Assembly (NCBI RefSeq): GCF_030407765.1 | Contig: NZ_JASDCU010000015.1 | Coordinates: 1-64,000 of the forward strand | Direction of reading: 5' to 3' | DNA: 64,000 nucleotides | Origin: Microbacterium sp. APC 3901 | Lineage (GTDB): Bacteria > Actinomycetota > Actinomycetes > Actinomycetales > Microbacteriaceae | Shown: piece by piece, positions 25,983-35,387 of the stretch | How the letters are laid out: every line of letters begins with the position of its first letter | How positions within the stretch are numbered: position 1 is the first letter of the stretch | Program-made: the position numbers and the translations under genes | The notes under the pieces: model-generated | Databases searched by the model: none | What the model saw: only the letters and a program-made list of their open reading frames with translations | Told to the model about the DNA's origin: nothing

Positions 25983-26164
25983 CGCGCAGGCGCGGTTCTC
26001 GGGCCTGTGCCGCGACGCCAGGCTCTGCTCTCGGCGTCATGGGTCGTCGTGTGACCGCGGGCACGGCGCTGGAGTTCGTGCTCGACGGCGACCGGGTCGG
26101 GGTGTTCCTCGACAGCGCCTCGGACTGGGCGCGAGGGCGGCGGTAGCAGCCGGGCCCCGTGGCC

Positions 26165-26971
26165 TCAGGCCGCGCCGCCGGTACGCACGACCGAGACGCC
26201 GAGTTCTTCGATGCCGTTCGCCGTGGCGTCGCTGAGACCGGCATCCGTCACGATCAGGTCGAGATCGGTGAGGTCGAGCACGCGGTACCGGCCGAAAGTG
26301 CCGTACTTCGAGCTGCCGGCGACGAGCACCGTCTCGCTGGCGCTCTCGAGAGCCGCCGTCTTGGGCGCGATCTTCGATTCGGTCGGAGTGGTGACACCGC
26401 GGCGCAGATCCCACGATGACGACGAGAGGAAGGCGATGTCGATCGACAGCTCGCGCAGGGTGAGGGCGGCGAGCCGACCGGTGGTCGATTGGTTGGCCTT
26501 CTCGACCCGCCCGCCGATCGCGATGATGTCGGCCGTGGGGTGATCGAGGAACGCCGCGATGATCGCCAGGTCGTTCGTCACGACGGTGAGATCCTGGATG
26601 CCCTCAAGGTGCGGGCGCATCGCCTGGATTGTCGTGCCCGCGTCGAGGTAGATCGTCATCGACTCGGTGACGAGGGACGCCGCGTGGCGGGCCATCCCGT
26701 CTTTCTCGGCGACGTCCTGGCGAGCCTTCTCGAAGCGCGAGGGCTCTGCGACCAGGCGCGAGGCGATCTTGGCGCCCCCTGGTGTGGCCAGCACGCGACC
26801 CGCCTCTTCGAGTACCGAGATATCGCGCCGGATCGTCATGTGACTCACGCCGAGCAGGTCTGTGAGCTGGCGATAGCTCAGCACCCCTTCGCGGCGGAGG
26901 TGCTTGACGATCAGCTCGCGACGCTGCTCGGGAATGAGCGGCGTCGATGCGGCAGAGGCGGGCTTCGTCAT
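26165..26971 (-). CDS. DeoR/GlpR family regulator of the otn island
   Basis: A 268-residue regulator with a DeoR HTH at about residues 14-70 (RRELIVKHLRREG, LLGVSHMTIRRDISVLEEAG) and a sensor domain with IYLDAGTTIQAM, IAIGGRV and VLVAGSSKYGTFG near the C-terminus (the phosphosugar pocket). It is followed 12 bp upstream on the same strand by otnC and otnK, so it may be the third gene of that operon or have its own promoter. Four 10-bp phased repeats in the otnK/dehydrogenase spacer are the likely operator. The 182-bp gap to the cellulase-like gene holds no clear gene. Confidence 0.9.
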   Translation of the reverse strand: MTKPASAASTPLIPEQRRELIVKHLRREGVLSYRQLTDLLGVSHMTIRRDISVLEEAGRVLATPGGAKIASRLVAEPSRFEKARQDVAEKDGMARHAASLVTESMTIYLDAGTTIQAMRPHLEGIQDLTVVTNDLAIIAAFLDHPTADIIAIGGRVEKANQSTTGRLAALTLRELSIDIAFLSSSSWDLRRGVTTPTESKIAPKTAALESASETVLVAGSSKYGTFGRYRVLDLTDLDLIVTDAGLSDATANGIEELGVSVVRTGGAA

Positions 26972-26983
26972 GTCGTGGTCAGC

Positions 26984-27640
26984 CTAGCGAACGAGGGCGG
27001 CGCTCTCGGTCCAGGGAGTGCCCCACCGCGCGGCCAGCGCGGCGACGTCCTCAGCGGGCAGCAGGCGCCGGGGCTTGCCGTCGGTGAGCAGGGTGATGCG
27101 GCACGCCTCTTCGAGCTCGATCGCGGCCTCCATCGCGGCATCCAGACCGGGCGCCGAGACGATCTGACCGTGGTTGGCGAGCAGTGCGCCGTGGAACGGA
27201 TGCGGCAGCGCGAGCAGCTGTGCGGCGAGGTCGGGGTCTCCGGGCACGCGGAACGGGACCAGCGGGCTCTGCCCGACACGCATGACGAAGTACGGAGTGA
27301 GGGGCGGGATCGCGCTCGTGTCCGACCAGGGCTCGAGGCAGCTCGCCGCGACCGCGAACGGCGAGTGCAGATGCACGACCGCCGCGTGGGCGGCGTTCTT
27401 CTCGTAGAAGGCCAGGTGCAGGGCGAGTTCCTTCGAGGGCTTCGCGCCGCGTATGAACGCGCCGTCGCGCGTGAGGACCGCGATGTCCTCTTCCGACAGT
27501 CGGCTGAGATCGGTGCCCGTGCCCGTCATGTAGACCAGGTCGTCGGCGAGGATGCTGACGTTGCCGCTGCTTCCGGGGCTGATCCCCGCTGCCGCTACGC
27601 GGGCGCCCGCGGCGATCAGGTGGTCAATCGGTGAGGTCAT
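26984..27640 (-). CDS. otnC: 3-oxo-tetronate 4-phosphate decarboxylase (class II aldolase family)
   Basis: A 218-residue class II aldolase/adducin protein with the N-terminal GNVSIL phosphate site, TGTGTDLS, PSKELALHLAFYEKN, and the zinc ligands HLHS (about residues 95-97) and the later NHG histidine (about 157). Its ATG overlaps the otnK stop by 17 bp, so the two genes are translationally coupled. That is the arrangement of the otnK-otnC tetronate pathway, in which OtnC decarboxylates 3-oxo-tetronate 4-phosphate to dihydroxyacetone phosphate. The assignment rests on family plus partner. Confidence 0.88.
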   Translation of the reverse strand: MTSPIDHLIAAGARVAAAGISPGSSGNVSILADDLVYMTGTGTDLSRLSEEDIAVLTRDGAFIRGAKPSKELALHLAFYEKNAAHAAVVHLHSPFAVAASCLEPWSDTSAIPPLTPYFVMRVGQSPLVPFRVPGDPDLAAQLLALPHPFHGALLANHGQIVSAPGLDAAMEAAIELEEACRITLLTDGKPRRLLPAEDVAALAARWGTPWTESAALVR

Positions 27641-28871
27641 CGAGCGCCCTCCAGGCGGTGGTGAACATGTCCTCGGAGCCGAAGTTCCCGGACTTGAGTG
27701 CGATGGTGAGCGGGCCGTGCGCCGTATCGGCGCCGCTCCAGCAGACGCCGGGCGCGATGCGAGGGCCGATGTGCAGGCGCTGGACGCCGAGGTGCTGGAC
27801 GACCGCGCCCGAGGTCTCGCCGCCCGCGACGACCACCTGGGTGACGCCGAGGCTCTCGACGGCGCGGGAGACGATCTCCGAGAGCACTTCCTCGATGTGG
27901 CCCGCGACGGTGTGGCCTTCGGGCCCGCGGCGGATGTCGTCGAGCGAGCCGACCGAGTAGACGATCGGGATCTCGCCGGTGGCCAGGCTCTGCAGCCACG
28001 ACACCGTCTCGGCGACGACACTGTCGGGGTCTGTCGCGACGGCTTCGATGTCGAGCTTGCGGGTGGGCAGGGTCTCGGAGGCATGGGCGATCTGCGCGCG
28101 GGTCTTCGCCGAGGCGCTCCCGCATACGATCAGGCGCCGTCCTGGCACCGGCTCGATCTGCGAGAGCATGCCGGGTCGTGGGCCGGTCATCCCGAGAGCC
28201 AGGCCCGCTCCTCCGCTCACCACGCGCCAGTCGGAGACGGCCGTGGCGATGGTCTCCAGGTCGGCGTCGGTGATCGCGTCGACGACGATGTAACCGGCGG
28301 GCGACGAGGCCAGGGCGCCGCGCAGCGCGGTCGAGCCAGCCCAGACGGTCGGGGCTGCGACCTCGTGGATCTCGCGGCCGGTCTGCGGGGTGAGGATGTC
28401 GCGCAGCCGCGACTGCGTCATCGGGGTGAGCGGGTGGTGGCGCATGGGGGAGTGCTCGAGCAGCTCCTCGCCTACGAACAGGTGACCGCGATAGACAGTG
28501 CGACCGTTGTCAGGGAAGGACGGCACGACGACGGTGCGCTGTTCGCCGAGCTCGTCCAGCACGGCGTCGAGGATCGGACCGATGTTGCCCTCGGGCGTGG
28601 AGTCGAAGGTCGAGCAGTATTTGACATAGAACTGCCGCGCATCGACCGCTTCGAGGGCCGCGACGGCGCGCGCGGTCTGCGCGACGGCAGTGGCGACCGG
28701 AGCGGTGCGGGTCTTGAGGGCGACGACGACGGCATCCGCATCGCCCAGCTCCTGCGGGTCGAGAGGGGCGTTCTCGATCGACACCACGGCGCGGAAGCCG
28801 CGCTCGCGCAGCGCGATGGCGAGATCCGTCGCGCCGGTGAAGTCGTCTGCGACTGCGCCGATTTCGATCAC
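27624..28871 (-). CDS. otnK: 3-oxo-tetronate kinase (four-carbon acid sugar kinase)
   Basis: A 415-residue DUF1537-type kinase read from a GTG with GAGGAGG upstream. The N-terminal substrate domain begins GAVADDFTGATDLA (residues 5-18) and carries KYCSTFDSTPEGNIGP (about 100-115). The C-terminal nucleotide domain has VVAGGETSGAV and RIAPGVCWS, and KSGNFG near the end. It phosphorylates C4 of 3-oxo-tetronates (oxidised erythronate/threonate) for OtnC. It is divergent from a five-gene operon whose first gene encodes a dehydrogenase that could make the oxo-acid. Expression is probably under the DeoR regulator downstream. Confidence 0.9.
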   Translation of the reverse strand: MIEIGAVADDFTGATDLAIALRERGFRAVVSIENAPLDPQELGDADAVVVALKTRTAPVATAVAQTARAVAALEAVDARQFYVKYCSTFDSTPEGNIGPILDAVLDELGEQRTVVVPSFPDNGRTVYRGHLFVGEELLEHSPMRHHPLTPMTQSRLRDILTPQTGREIHEVAAPTVWAGSTALRGALASSPAGYIVVDAITDADLETIATAVSDWRVVSGGAGLALGMTGPRPGMLSQIEPVPGRRLIVCGSASAKTRAQIAHASETLPTRKLDIEAVATDPDSVVAETVSWLQSLATGEIPIVYSVGSLDDIRRGPEGHTVAGHIEEVLSEIVSRAVESLGVTQVVVAGGETSGAVVQHLGVQRLHIGPRIAPGVCWSGADTAHGPLTIALKSGNFGSEDMFTTAWRALDDLTD

Positions 28872-28896
28872 GCGTCCTCCTCGGGTAGGTGATCAC

Positions 28897-28936
28897 CATT
28901 TGACCACGTGTGAATCCATGTGAACAAATTTGATAA
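28897..28936. promoter_or_regulatory. four 10-bp phased repeats, candidate DeoR operator
   Basis: CATTTGACCA, CGTGTGAATC, CATGTGAACA and AATTTGATAA succeed one another every 10 bp with a shared TGA at positions 5-7. The array lies in an unusually AT-rich patch between the otnK start (28871) and the dehydrogenase start (29036). It is well placed for one regulator to control both directions. Confidence 0.6.
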
Positions 28937-29035
28937 TTCTGTACGACTGTGGAAAAGTGATCGACGCCCACGGGAGAACCCGCTCCCCGGGCATCGCACG
29001 ACCGCACGGAACGTCCCGTGCAGAGGGGACCACCG

Positions 29036-30334
29036 ATGACCCGCACTCCCGTTCGCGTCGCTCTCACCGGCGCACGCGGAGGCTTCGGCCGCACCTTCCT
29101 CGCCCAGCTCCGGTCGATCGACCGCATGACGGCGACGCAGCTCATCGACCCCGACGTCGACGGGGTGCGCACCCTCATCGCCGATCTCGGCGGTCTTCCC
29201 GACGCCGAACCGATCCCCGGTCATGACGACGTCCGCTGGGACGAGATCGACGTGCTCGTCGAGGCTTCCGGCCGCGTCGAGGCCGGCTATCGGTATGCCG
29301 CAGAGGCGATCAGCCGCGGCATCCACGTCGTGATGGTCAGCAAGGAGATCGAGAGCGTCGCGGGCGTCTCGCTCGCGAAGGCCGCGCGAGAACGCGGTGT
29401 CGGCTACCTCCCCGGAGACGGTGACCAGCCCGCCAACCTGCTGCGCCTGCTCGACTGGGTCGAGAAGGTCGGGCTGCACGTGGTCGCCCTCGGCAAGTCC
29501 GGCGAGTACGACCTGGTGTTCGACCCCGCCACCGGCATCCTCGACCAGCAGGGCGAGCGGATCGACGCCTCGGGTCTCGGCGATCACCTGTTCCTTGCGG
29601 GCGACATCCACGAGACCCTCGCCGTGCGCGCCGCCATCGTCGCCCCGCTCAAGCGCGCTGCGGCTGCAGACTCGTGCGAGATGGCCGTCGTCTCGCTCTA
29701 CTCCGGCGCCACCGCAGATACCGAGCGCATGCACTACCCGGTCGCGCGCCCCAGTGAGCTCGCCGACATCTACGCCCGCCGCTCCGACGGCGGTCTGATC
29801 GACACCGACCGCGCGGTCGACGTATTCTCGGCCCTGCGTCTGCCCGGTGAGACGAGCTTCGCCGGTGGCGTCTTCACGATCGTCACCACCGGAGACGACG
29901 AGGTCTGGGAGCTGCTCGCGGGCAAGGGGCACATCGTCTCGCGCTCGGGCGACTATGCCTGCATCTATTGGCCGTACCACTTCATGGGCGTCGAGACGCC
30001 GCTCACGATCGACGCCGTCGCCTCCGGCGCGACGCCGTTCGCCGAGCCGCGCCACCACACCGTGCTCGCCGCTCGCGCCTCCGAGCCGCTCGCGGCCGGT
30101 ACGACGTTCGAGGTGCGGGGCCACCACCACGAGATCGACGGCGTGCGTCCCGTGATCATCGACCGCGCCGACGCCCTCAGTGACACCGACGATGCGCTCG
30201 CGGCCGCCTACTACCTGCTCTCCGGCGCGCGACTCGTGCGCGAGGTCGCCGAGGGCGAGCTCATCCGCATCTCCGATCTCGAGGGAGTCGCGGATGACGT
30301 GCGCGCCGCGTTCGTGGAGGGTGTGCGGCTGTGA
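29036..30334 (+). CDS. COG4091-like NAD(P)-dependent dehydrogenase with SAF domain
   Basis: A 432-residue protein. The N-terminal Rossmann domain has the dinucleotide motif ALTGARGGFG (about residues 8-17), and a homoserine-dehydrogenase-like middle includes VEASGRVEAG, VVMVSKEIE and GDGDQPANLLRLLDWV. The C-terminus is a SAF-like domain (GTTFEVRGHHHEIDGVRPVI onward). The ensemble fits the predicted homoserine dehydrogenase group COG4091, which in catabolic loci acts on carbohydrate acids or erythro-compounds. It opens an operon of two lactonase-like hydrolases and two permeases and is divergent from otnK. Its substrate is inferred only. Confidence 0.82.
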   Translation: MTRTPVRVALTGARGGFGRTFLAQLRSIDRMTATQLIDPDVDGVRTLIADLGGLPDAEPIPGHDDVRWDEIDVLVEASGRVEAGYRYAAEAISRGIHVVMVSKEIESVAGVSLAKAARERGVGYLPGDGDQPANLLRLLDWVEKVGLHVVALGKSGEYDLVFDPATGILDQQGERIDASGLGDHLFLAGDIHETLAVRAAIVAPLKRAAAADSCEMAVVSLYSGATADTERMHYPVARPSELADIYARRSDGGLIDTDRAVDVFSALRLPGETSFAGGVFTIVTTGDDEVWELLAGKGHIVSRSGDYACIYWPYHFMGVETPLTIDAVASGATPFAEPRHHTVLAARASEPLAAGTTFEVRGHHHEIDGVRPVIIDRADALSDTDDALAAAYYLLSGARLVREVAEGELIRISDLEGVADDVRAAFVEGVRL

Positions 30335-31329
30335 CCGTCGAGGCTGCTCGCCGCATCCGTGAGGCGCGTCTACCCGAGGGGTACGAGCTGCGGATCGTCG
30401 ACGGGCATCACCACTTCTGGGATCTCGACGGCGATGGGCACTGGCCGTGGCTCCAGGAAGAGTACAACGAGGACTTCTTCCTCGGCGACTACAACGCGAT
30501 GCGCCGCACCTTCCTGCCGCGTGAGTACCTCGCCGAGACCGCGGGCTGGAACATCGTCGGCACCGTGCATTGCGAGGCCGAGCGCAGCCGCAGCGAGCAG
30601 GTCGAGGAGGATGACTTCCTGCAGACGCTCAGCGACGCGACCGCCGGACGGTTCCCGCTCGCCGCCGTCGCGCACGTCGGATTCCTGCAGGCCGACCGCG
30701 ACGAGGTGCTGGCCGCTCACGCACAGCGCTCGATCGTCCGCGGCATCCGCTCGAAGCCCGTGATCGCCGCTCGCGCCGACGAGCGTGCGACCGGTGAGGG
30801 CACGCTCCACGACCCGGAGTGGGTCGAGGGGATCGCCGCCCTTGCGGCGCACGGATTCTCGTGGGATCTGCGGGTTCCCTTCTACCACCTGGCCGAGGCG
30901 GCCGATGTGCTGGCCGACTTCGCCGATCTCCCCGTCGTCGTGAACCACTGCGGCCTGCCGCTCGATCGCTCCGCCGAGGGACTGCGTGTGTGGCGCGACG
31001 GCATGGAGCGCCTCGCCGCGCTGCCCGGCACCGCCGTCAAGGTGTCGGAGCTCGGCTTGTACCGCAACCGCTGGGATCGCCTGTCGAACGAGGTCGTCGT
31101 CAGAGACACCCTCTCGATCTTCGGCGCCGACCGCGCGCTTTTCGCCTCGAACCTGCCGGTCGCGACGCTCACCGCCCCCGACTTCGACGAGGTCATGGAC
31201 ACGATCCTCGCCGGTGCCGCGGGCCTCGACTCCGCGGGCCTCGATGCGCTGTTCCACGGCACCGCCGCGCGGGTCTACCGCCTCGATCTCTCTTCCCTTC
31301 CCTCCGACTCGCTCTCCAAGGACCACTGA
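30331..31329 (+). CDS. COG3618-type amidohydrolase / sugar lactonase (first copy)
   Basis: A 332-residue amidohydrolase-2 family TIM barrel. The metal-binding start IVDGHHHFWDLDGDGHW (HxH at about residues 26-28), a later VVNHCGLP and the C-terminal FASNLPV are visible. Many relatives carry Asp in the last motif (SDWP); here it is Asn, as in part of the COG3618 group. The family includes L-fuconolactonase-like and 4-sulfomuconolactone hydrolases, so lactone opening in sugar-acid catabolism is the best guess. GTG start overlapping the previous gene by 4 bp. Confidence 0.85.
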   Translation: MTVEAARRIREARLPEGYELRIVDGHHHFWDLDGDGHWPWLQEEYNEDFFLGDYNAMRRTFLPREYLAETAGWNIVGTVHCEAERSRSEQVEEDDFLQTLSDATAGRFPLAAVAHVGFLQADRDEVLAAHAQRSIVRGIRSKPVIAARADERATGEGTLHDPEWVEGIAALAAHGFSWDLRVPFYHLAEAADVLADFADLPVVVNHCGLPLDRSAEGLRVWRDGMERLAALPGTAVKVSELGLYRNRWDRLSNEVVVRDTLSIFGADRALFASNLPVATLTAPDFDEVMDTILAGAAGLDSAGLDALFHGTAARVYRLDLSSLPSDSLSKDH

Positions 31330-32624
31330 TGACCACCGTCGACCGGGGCACCGCCGCCCGCACCGCACGTCCCACGAAAATCCGCTGGTGGGTCATCGTC
31401 GTGCTGTTCGTCTTCTACACGATCAACTGCATCGACCGGGCCTCGCTCTCGGTCGCCCTGCCCACCATCAGCGCCGAGTTCCTGCTCGAACCCGCCGTGC
31501 AGGGCCTCATCCTCTCGGCGTTCTTCTGGACGTACTGCCTCTTCCAGATCCCCGGCGGCGCGGCCGCCGACAGGTTCGGACCGCGCAGGGTGATCGGCAT
31601 CGCCGCCGTCATCTGGGGATCGTTCACCGCGCTGGCAGGGCTCGCGGTCAACGCGGTCATGCTCGTACTCAGCCGTCTCGGTCTCGGTGCCTTCGAGGCC
31701 CCGTACATGCCGTCGGCCAACAAGCTCGTCACCCGCTGGCTGCCGGCGAAGCACCGCGCCACCGGTGTCACCCTCATCGACTCCGGTGCACCGCTCGGGT
31801 CGGCCTTCGGCGCTCTCGTCGTCACCGGTCTGATCACGGCGACGGGGTCGTGGCGCTGGTCGTTCATCATCATCGGTCTCGCCACGGTCGTGATCGGCAT
31901 CGGCGTCGCCCTGTTCATTCGCAACCACCCCTCGGAGCATCCGCTCGTCAACCGCGCCGAGGAGGAGCTGATCCGCTCCGGCGGCGTCGAGGAGCGTGTG
32001 GGCGAGGAACCGCCGGGCATGAGCCGGGCGACCGTCTTCTGGATGGTCGTCGGCCGCATCGGCTGGGCCATGGTCTTCTGGGGCTTGGTCACCTGGGGCC
32101 CGACATACCTCTCGCAGGCTCGAGGCCTCGACCTCGCGGCAATGGGATTCGCGACCTTCCTCATCTTCCTGTGCGGAGCCTTCGGCGAGATCCTCAGCGG
32201 CATCCTCGCCGACACCCTGCAGAAGCGCATGTCTCCCAACCGCGCCTTCAAGCTGCTGTTCGGCGGATCCGGCGCCCTCAGCCTGCTCGCACTCGCCGCG
32301 CTGCCGTTCGTGAGCGATGCGGCGACAGCGGTGACCCTGCTCTGCATCGGAGTCTTCTTCAACCTGTTCGGTGGCCTGTACTGGACGATCCCCGGTCGTC
32401 TGGCCAAGCCCGAGCGCGTCGGCATCGTCGGTGGCGTGATGAACTTCGCCGGCACCTCGGCGGGCATCGTCGTGCCGATCGTCGCGGGCCTCCTGGTGCA
32501 GTTCACCGGCGGCTACACCGCCGTGCTCGTCTACCTCGCGGTCTGCGCCGCGATCTATCTCGTCGGCTCGCTCTCGATCGACTTCGAGGGGCGCGGAGTG
32601 CGCAAGGCGGCCGTGCATGCCTGA
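31329..32624 (+). CDS. MFS permease, anion:cation symporter (ACS) type
   Basis: A 431-residue major facilitator with 12 predicted helices. The first helix ends with FYTINCIDRASLSVALP (the NxxDR motif of ACS-family hexuronate/galactonate permeases), and the loop 2-3 motif GGAAADRFGPRR (about residues 84-95) is clear. ATG overlaps the previous stop by 1 bp and its end overlaps the next gene by 8 bp, so it is an operon member. Expected to import a sugar acid with protons. Confidence 0.9.
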   Translation: MTTVDRGTAARTARPTKIRWWVIVVLFVFYTINCIDRASLSVALPTISAEFLLEPAVQGLILSAFFWTYCLFQIPGGAAADRFGPRRVIGIAAVIWGSFTALAGLAVNAVMLVLSRLGLGAFEAPYMPSANKLVTRWLPAKHRATGVTLIDSGAPLGSAFGALVVTGLITATGSWRWSFIIIGLATVVIGIGVALFIRNHPSEHPLVNRAEEELIRSGGVEERVGEEPPGMSRATVFWMVVGRIGWAMVFWGLVTWGPTYLSQARGLDLAAMGFATFLIFLCGAFGEILSGILADTLQKRMSPNRAFKLLFGGSGALSLLALAALPFVSDAATAVTLLCIGVFFNLFGGLYWTIPGRLAKPERVGIVGGVMNFAGTSAGIVVPIVAGLLVQFTGGYTAVLVYLAVCAAIYLVGSLSIDFEGRGVRKAAVHA

Positions 32625-33549
32625 CCTCTACGGCGGGCCGATCATCGACTCGCATCACCACGTGTGGGATCTCGGCCTCGGCCGGCACCCGTGGCTGGCC
32701 GCGGGTGCGAGCGTCGCCCATCGCTACGGCGACTACGAGCCCATCAAGCGCGACTACCTACCGGCCGACTATCTGCGCGACATCGCGGGGACGGGCGTCG
32801 TCGCCTCGGTGTACATGGAGGCCGAGTGGACGCCGGGTGACGGCATGACTGAGGTGCGCACCGTCGAGCGGTATCGCGAGGAGTCGGGCGTACCAGGGTC
32901 GATGGTCGCGCAGGCCTGGCTCGACGCTCCGGATGTCGCCGATCGCCTGTCCGAGCTGGCAGCCGTGTCCGCCGTGAAGAGCGTTCGGCACAAGCCCGGT
33001 GGGGCGACGTCGCGCGCTGACGTCGAGGCGGGCGTGCGCTCGCTGCTGAGTGACGACTCCTGGCGTGCGGGCTATGCGCTCCTCGCCGAGCACGGTCTGC
33101 ACTTCGACCTGCAGACGCCGTGGTGGAACCTCGACGAGGCGCACCGTCTCGCCGCCGACTTCCCCGGGACGACGATCGTGATCGATCACGCGGGCGTGCT
33201 CGCGTCTCGCGACGACGAGACGGTCGCCGCCTGGCGCGCCGCCCTCGAGCGGGTCGCCGAGGCACCCAACGTCGTGATCAAGGCGTCGGGGCTCTGCGTC
33301 GCCGGGACGCCATGGACCGTCGAAGCCAACCGCGCTCCGATCGAGGACCTCGTGCGAGTCTTCGGTGCCGAGCGCGTCATGTTCGGCAGCAACTTCCCCG
33401 TCGACGGCATGTTCATCGACTTCCGCGGCCTGGTCGACGGCTACCGCGAGATCCTCTCCGCCTTCGATTCCGACGAGCAGCGTGCGGTGTTCCACGACAC
33501 GGCCCAGCGCGTGTACGACCCCAGGGCTCTCGCCGACCCGATCTCCTGA
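32617..33549 (+). CDS. COG3618-type amidohydrolase / sugar lactonase (second copy)
   Basis: A 310-residue TIM-barrel hydrolase with IIDSHHHVWDLGLG (HxH at about 12-14), VIDHAGV (about 188-194) and FGSNFPVDG (about 249-257), which again has Asn where many relatives have Asp. It shares the HHH(V/F)WDL signature and overall layout with the hydrolase at 30331 but is clearly diverged, so an old paralogue or separate recruitment. It overlaps the permease gene by 8 bp. Probably hydrolyses a second lactone or ester in the same pathway. Confidence 0.85.
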   Translation: MPDLYGGPIIDSHHHVWDLGLGRHPWLAAGASVAHRYGDYEPIKRDYLPADYLRDIAGTGVVASVYMEAEWTPGDGMTEVRTVERYREESGVPGSMVAQAWLDAPDVADRLSELAAVSAVKSVRHKPGGATSRADVEAGVRSLLSDDSWRAGYALLAEHGLHFDLQTPWWNLDEAHRLAADFPGTTIVIDHAGVLASRDDETVAAWRAALERVAEAPNVVIKASGLCVAGTPWTVEANRAPIEDLVRVFGAERVMFGSNFPVDGMFIDFRGLVDGYREILSAFDSDEQRAVFHDTAQRVYDPRALADPIS

Positions 33550-33586
33550 CACAGACCCGATCCCGGACCAACGACCAAGGACCCCC

Positions 33587-34894
33587 ATGAACGTCAACGA
33601 CGACAAGCTCTTCCGCAAGGTGATGCTGCGCGTGCTCCCGCTCGCGATGCTCGGCTTCTTCCTCTCGTACCTCGACCGCGTGAACATCGGATACGCGCAG
33701 GCGACCATGAGTGCCGACCTCGGCTTCTCGAACGTCGTCTACGGCCTCGGTGCCGGGCTGTTCTTCATCGGATACTTCATCTTCGAGATCCCCTCGAACC
33801 TCATTCTCGCCAAGGTCGGCGCGCGTCGCTGGATCGCGCGCATCATGATCACCTGGGGCCTCATCTCGGGTCTCATGTTCATCGTCGACAGTGAGTGGAT
33901 GTTCTACCTGCTGCGCTTCCTGCTGGGTGTCGCCGAGGCGGGGTTCATCCCCGGCATCCTCTTCTACATGGCGCACTGGTTCCCGGCCAGCCGGCGCGGC
34001 CGCGCCTGGGGCATCTTCTACATCGCCCTCGCATCGTCCGGCCTGATCGGCGGACCGGTCTCCGGGTTCATCCTCAGCGGTATGGACGGCGTCTGGGGCC
34101 ACGCCGGATGGCAGTGGCTGTTCGTCATCGAGGCGATCCCGACCGTGCTGCTCGGCATCGTCATCCTGTTCTGCCTGCAGGAGGACTACCGCACCGTGAC
34201 CTGGCTCACCGAACCCGAGCGCGATCGTCTCGGCGCCCTGCTCGCGGCCGAGCGCGTCGACGAGGCCGAGACCCCGCTGCGCAAGGTCTTCACGAGCAAG
34301 CTGATCTGGCTGCTCACCGCCGTCTACTTCTCATACAACTTCGCGCTCTACGGCATCAGTTTCTGGCTGCCGACTCTGATCGGCGACCTCGGCATCACCG
34401 ACACCGTGCAGGTCGGTTTCCTCAGCGCCCTGCCGAGCCTCGCCGCGATCGTGTCGATGGTGACGTTCGGGTTCCTGTCGGACCGTGCGGGCGAGCGACG
34501 CAAGTTCATCGCCGCGGCATTCCTGCTCAGCGCCACCGGATTCGCGATCTGCATTATCGCGGGCACCGATCCGGTCTGGGGCATCATCGGACTCTGCCTG
34601 GCGAACGCCGGAGCTCTGTCGATACCCGCGATCTTCTGGAGCTTCCAGACGTCGATGCTCGCCGGAACCGCGCTCGCCGGAGGCATCGCGCTGATCAACT
34701 CGACCGGAAACCTCGCCGGTTTCGCGGCGCCGTACCTGATCGGCTTCGTGAAGGACACCACCGGAGTCGCGACGATCGCACTGTACATCACGGGCGCCAT
34801 CATGATCATCGGTGCGATCCTCACCATGAGCGTGCGGCAGCATCGCGCGGTCAACAAGGCGGCGGATCTCCCCTCGGAGCTCGTCTCGAAGTAG
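33587..34894 (+). CDS. MFS permease, ACS type (second copy)
   Basis: A 435-residue 12-helix major facilitator with SYLDRVNIGYAQATM in helix 1 (the YxDRxNxG motif of ACS-family tartrate/hexuronate permeases), EIPSNLIL in helix 2 and WFPASRRGRAWG between helices 4 and 5. It begins 37 bp after the second hydrolase and ends before a strong terminator, so it closes the operon. Two permeases in one operon suggest two substrates or a substrate plus its lactone. Confidence 0.9.
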   Translation: MNVNDDKLFRKVMLRVLPLAMLGFFLSYLDRVNIGYAQATMSADLGFSNVVYGLGAGLFFIGYFIFEIPSNLILAKVGARRWIARIMITWGLISGLMFIVDSEWMFYLLRFLLGVAEAGFIPGILFYMAHWFPASRRGRAWGIFYIALASSGLIGGPVSGFILSGMDGVWGHAGWQWLFVIEAIPTVLLGIVILFCLQEDYRTVTWLTEPERDRLGALLAAERVDEAETPLRKVFTSKLIWLLTAVYFSYNFALYGISFWLPTLIGDLGITDTVQVGFLSALPSLAAIVSMVTFGFLSDRAGERRKFIAAAFLLSATGFAICIIAGTDPVWGIIGLCLANAGALSIPAIFWSFQTSMLAGTALAGGIALINSTGNLAGFAAPYLIGFVKDTTGVATIALYITGAIMIIGAILTMSVRQHRAVNKAADLPSELVSK

Positions 34895-34922
34895 TCCCCA
34901 GCTGCTCTCCCCCGGGACCGGT

Positions 34923-34956
34923 GAAGCCCCCGCACGCGACTGCGTGCGGGGGCTTC
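34923..34956 (+). terminator. terminator of the dehydrogenase-permease operon
   Basis: A perfect 15-bp stem GAAGCCCCCGCACGC with a 4-nt GACT loop begins 28 bp after the MFS stop. It is one of the strongest hairpins in the window and may serve both strands. Confidence 0.9.
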
Positions 34957-34976
34957 GTCGTGCGGTCGGGTGCAGG

Positions 34977-35361
34977 TCAGCGCCGGATCGGCAGCCCCAG
35001 CCGAACACCCGCGAGCTCTTCGAGCTGGTCCCACACGTCCTCAGCGAGCTCGGCAGAAGGCGTGCGAGTGCGGGCGAGGGGCTCGACCCGCACGGGCCGT
35101 CCGCGCAGTCGCCCGGCAGGAGAGTAGTACTCACCGCCCTGCGCTGCGGGATCCGTGAGCGCGCGGACCGCCGCCCAGGCGGCGGTGTCCTTGCCCTGCG
35201 TCCAGGGTGTGTAGGGATTGCGCTGGTACGGCGTCGACGCATCGCGGATGCCGGCTCGCTCGGGGGTCTTGGCGCCGACGCCCACTCGGGGCCGCACGAC
35301 GAGTGAGGCGACCGGAAGGGCCGCGCCCCGCAGGCGGCGATCGAGTTCGAAGGCGAACTGG
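34977..35361 (-). pseudogene. C-terminal remnant of an SDR oxidoreductase
   Basis: On the minus strand, about 128 codons ending at TGA 34977-34979 read as the C-terminal third of an SDR: QFAFELDRRLRG is the helix just after the catalytic YxxSK in intact members, then WTQGKDTAAWAAVRAL, GGEYYSPAGRLRGRP and a final QLEELAGV. The intact SDR at 13685-14587 has the same order (FELNRRWRG, QGKDAGAAPV, GGDYWGPGG). The Rossmann half and catalytic tyrosine are absent; upstream sequence past about 35361 is unrelated. It is therefore a truncated, dead copy left by a deletion or rearrangement. Confidence 0.75.
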
Positions 35362-35387
35362 TGACGGCGAGGGTGGTCTGACGGCCT

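Noticed and set aside
25983..26164. Short frame ending GTALEFVLDGDRVGVFLDS, possible gene remnant
   Set aside because: Reads protein-like over about 30 codons only, without a family match; not enough to call a pseudogene.
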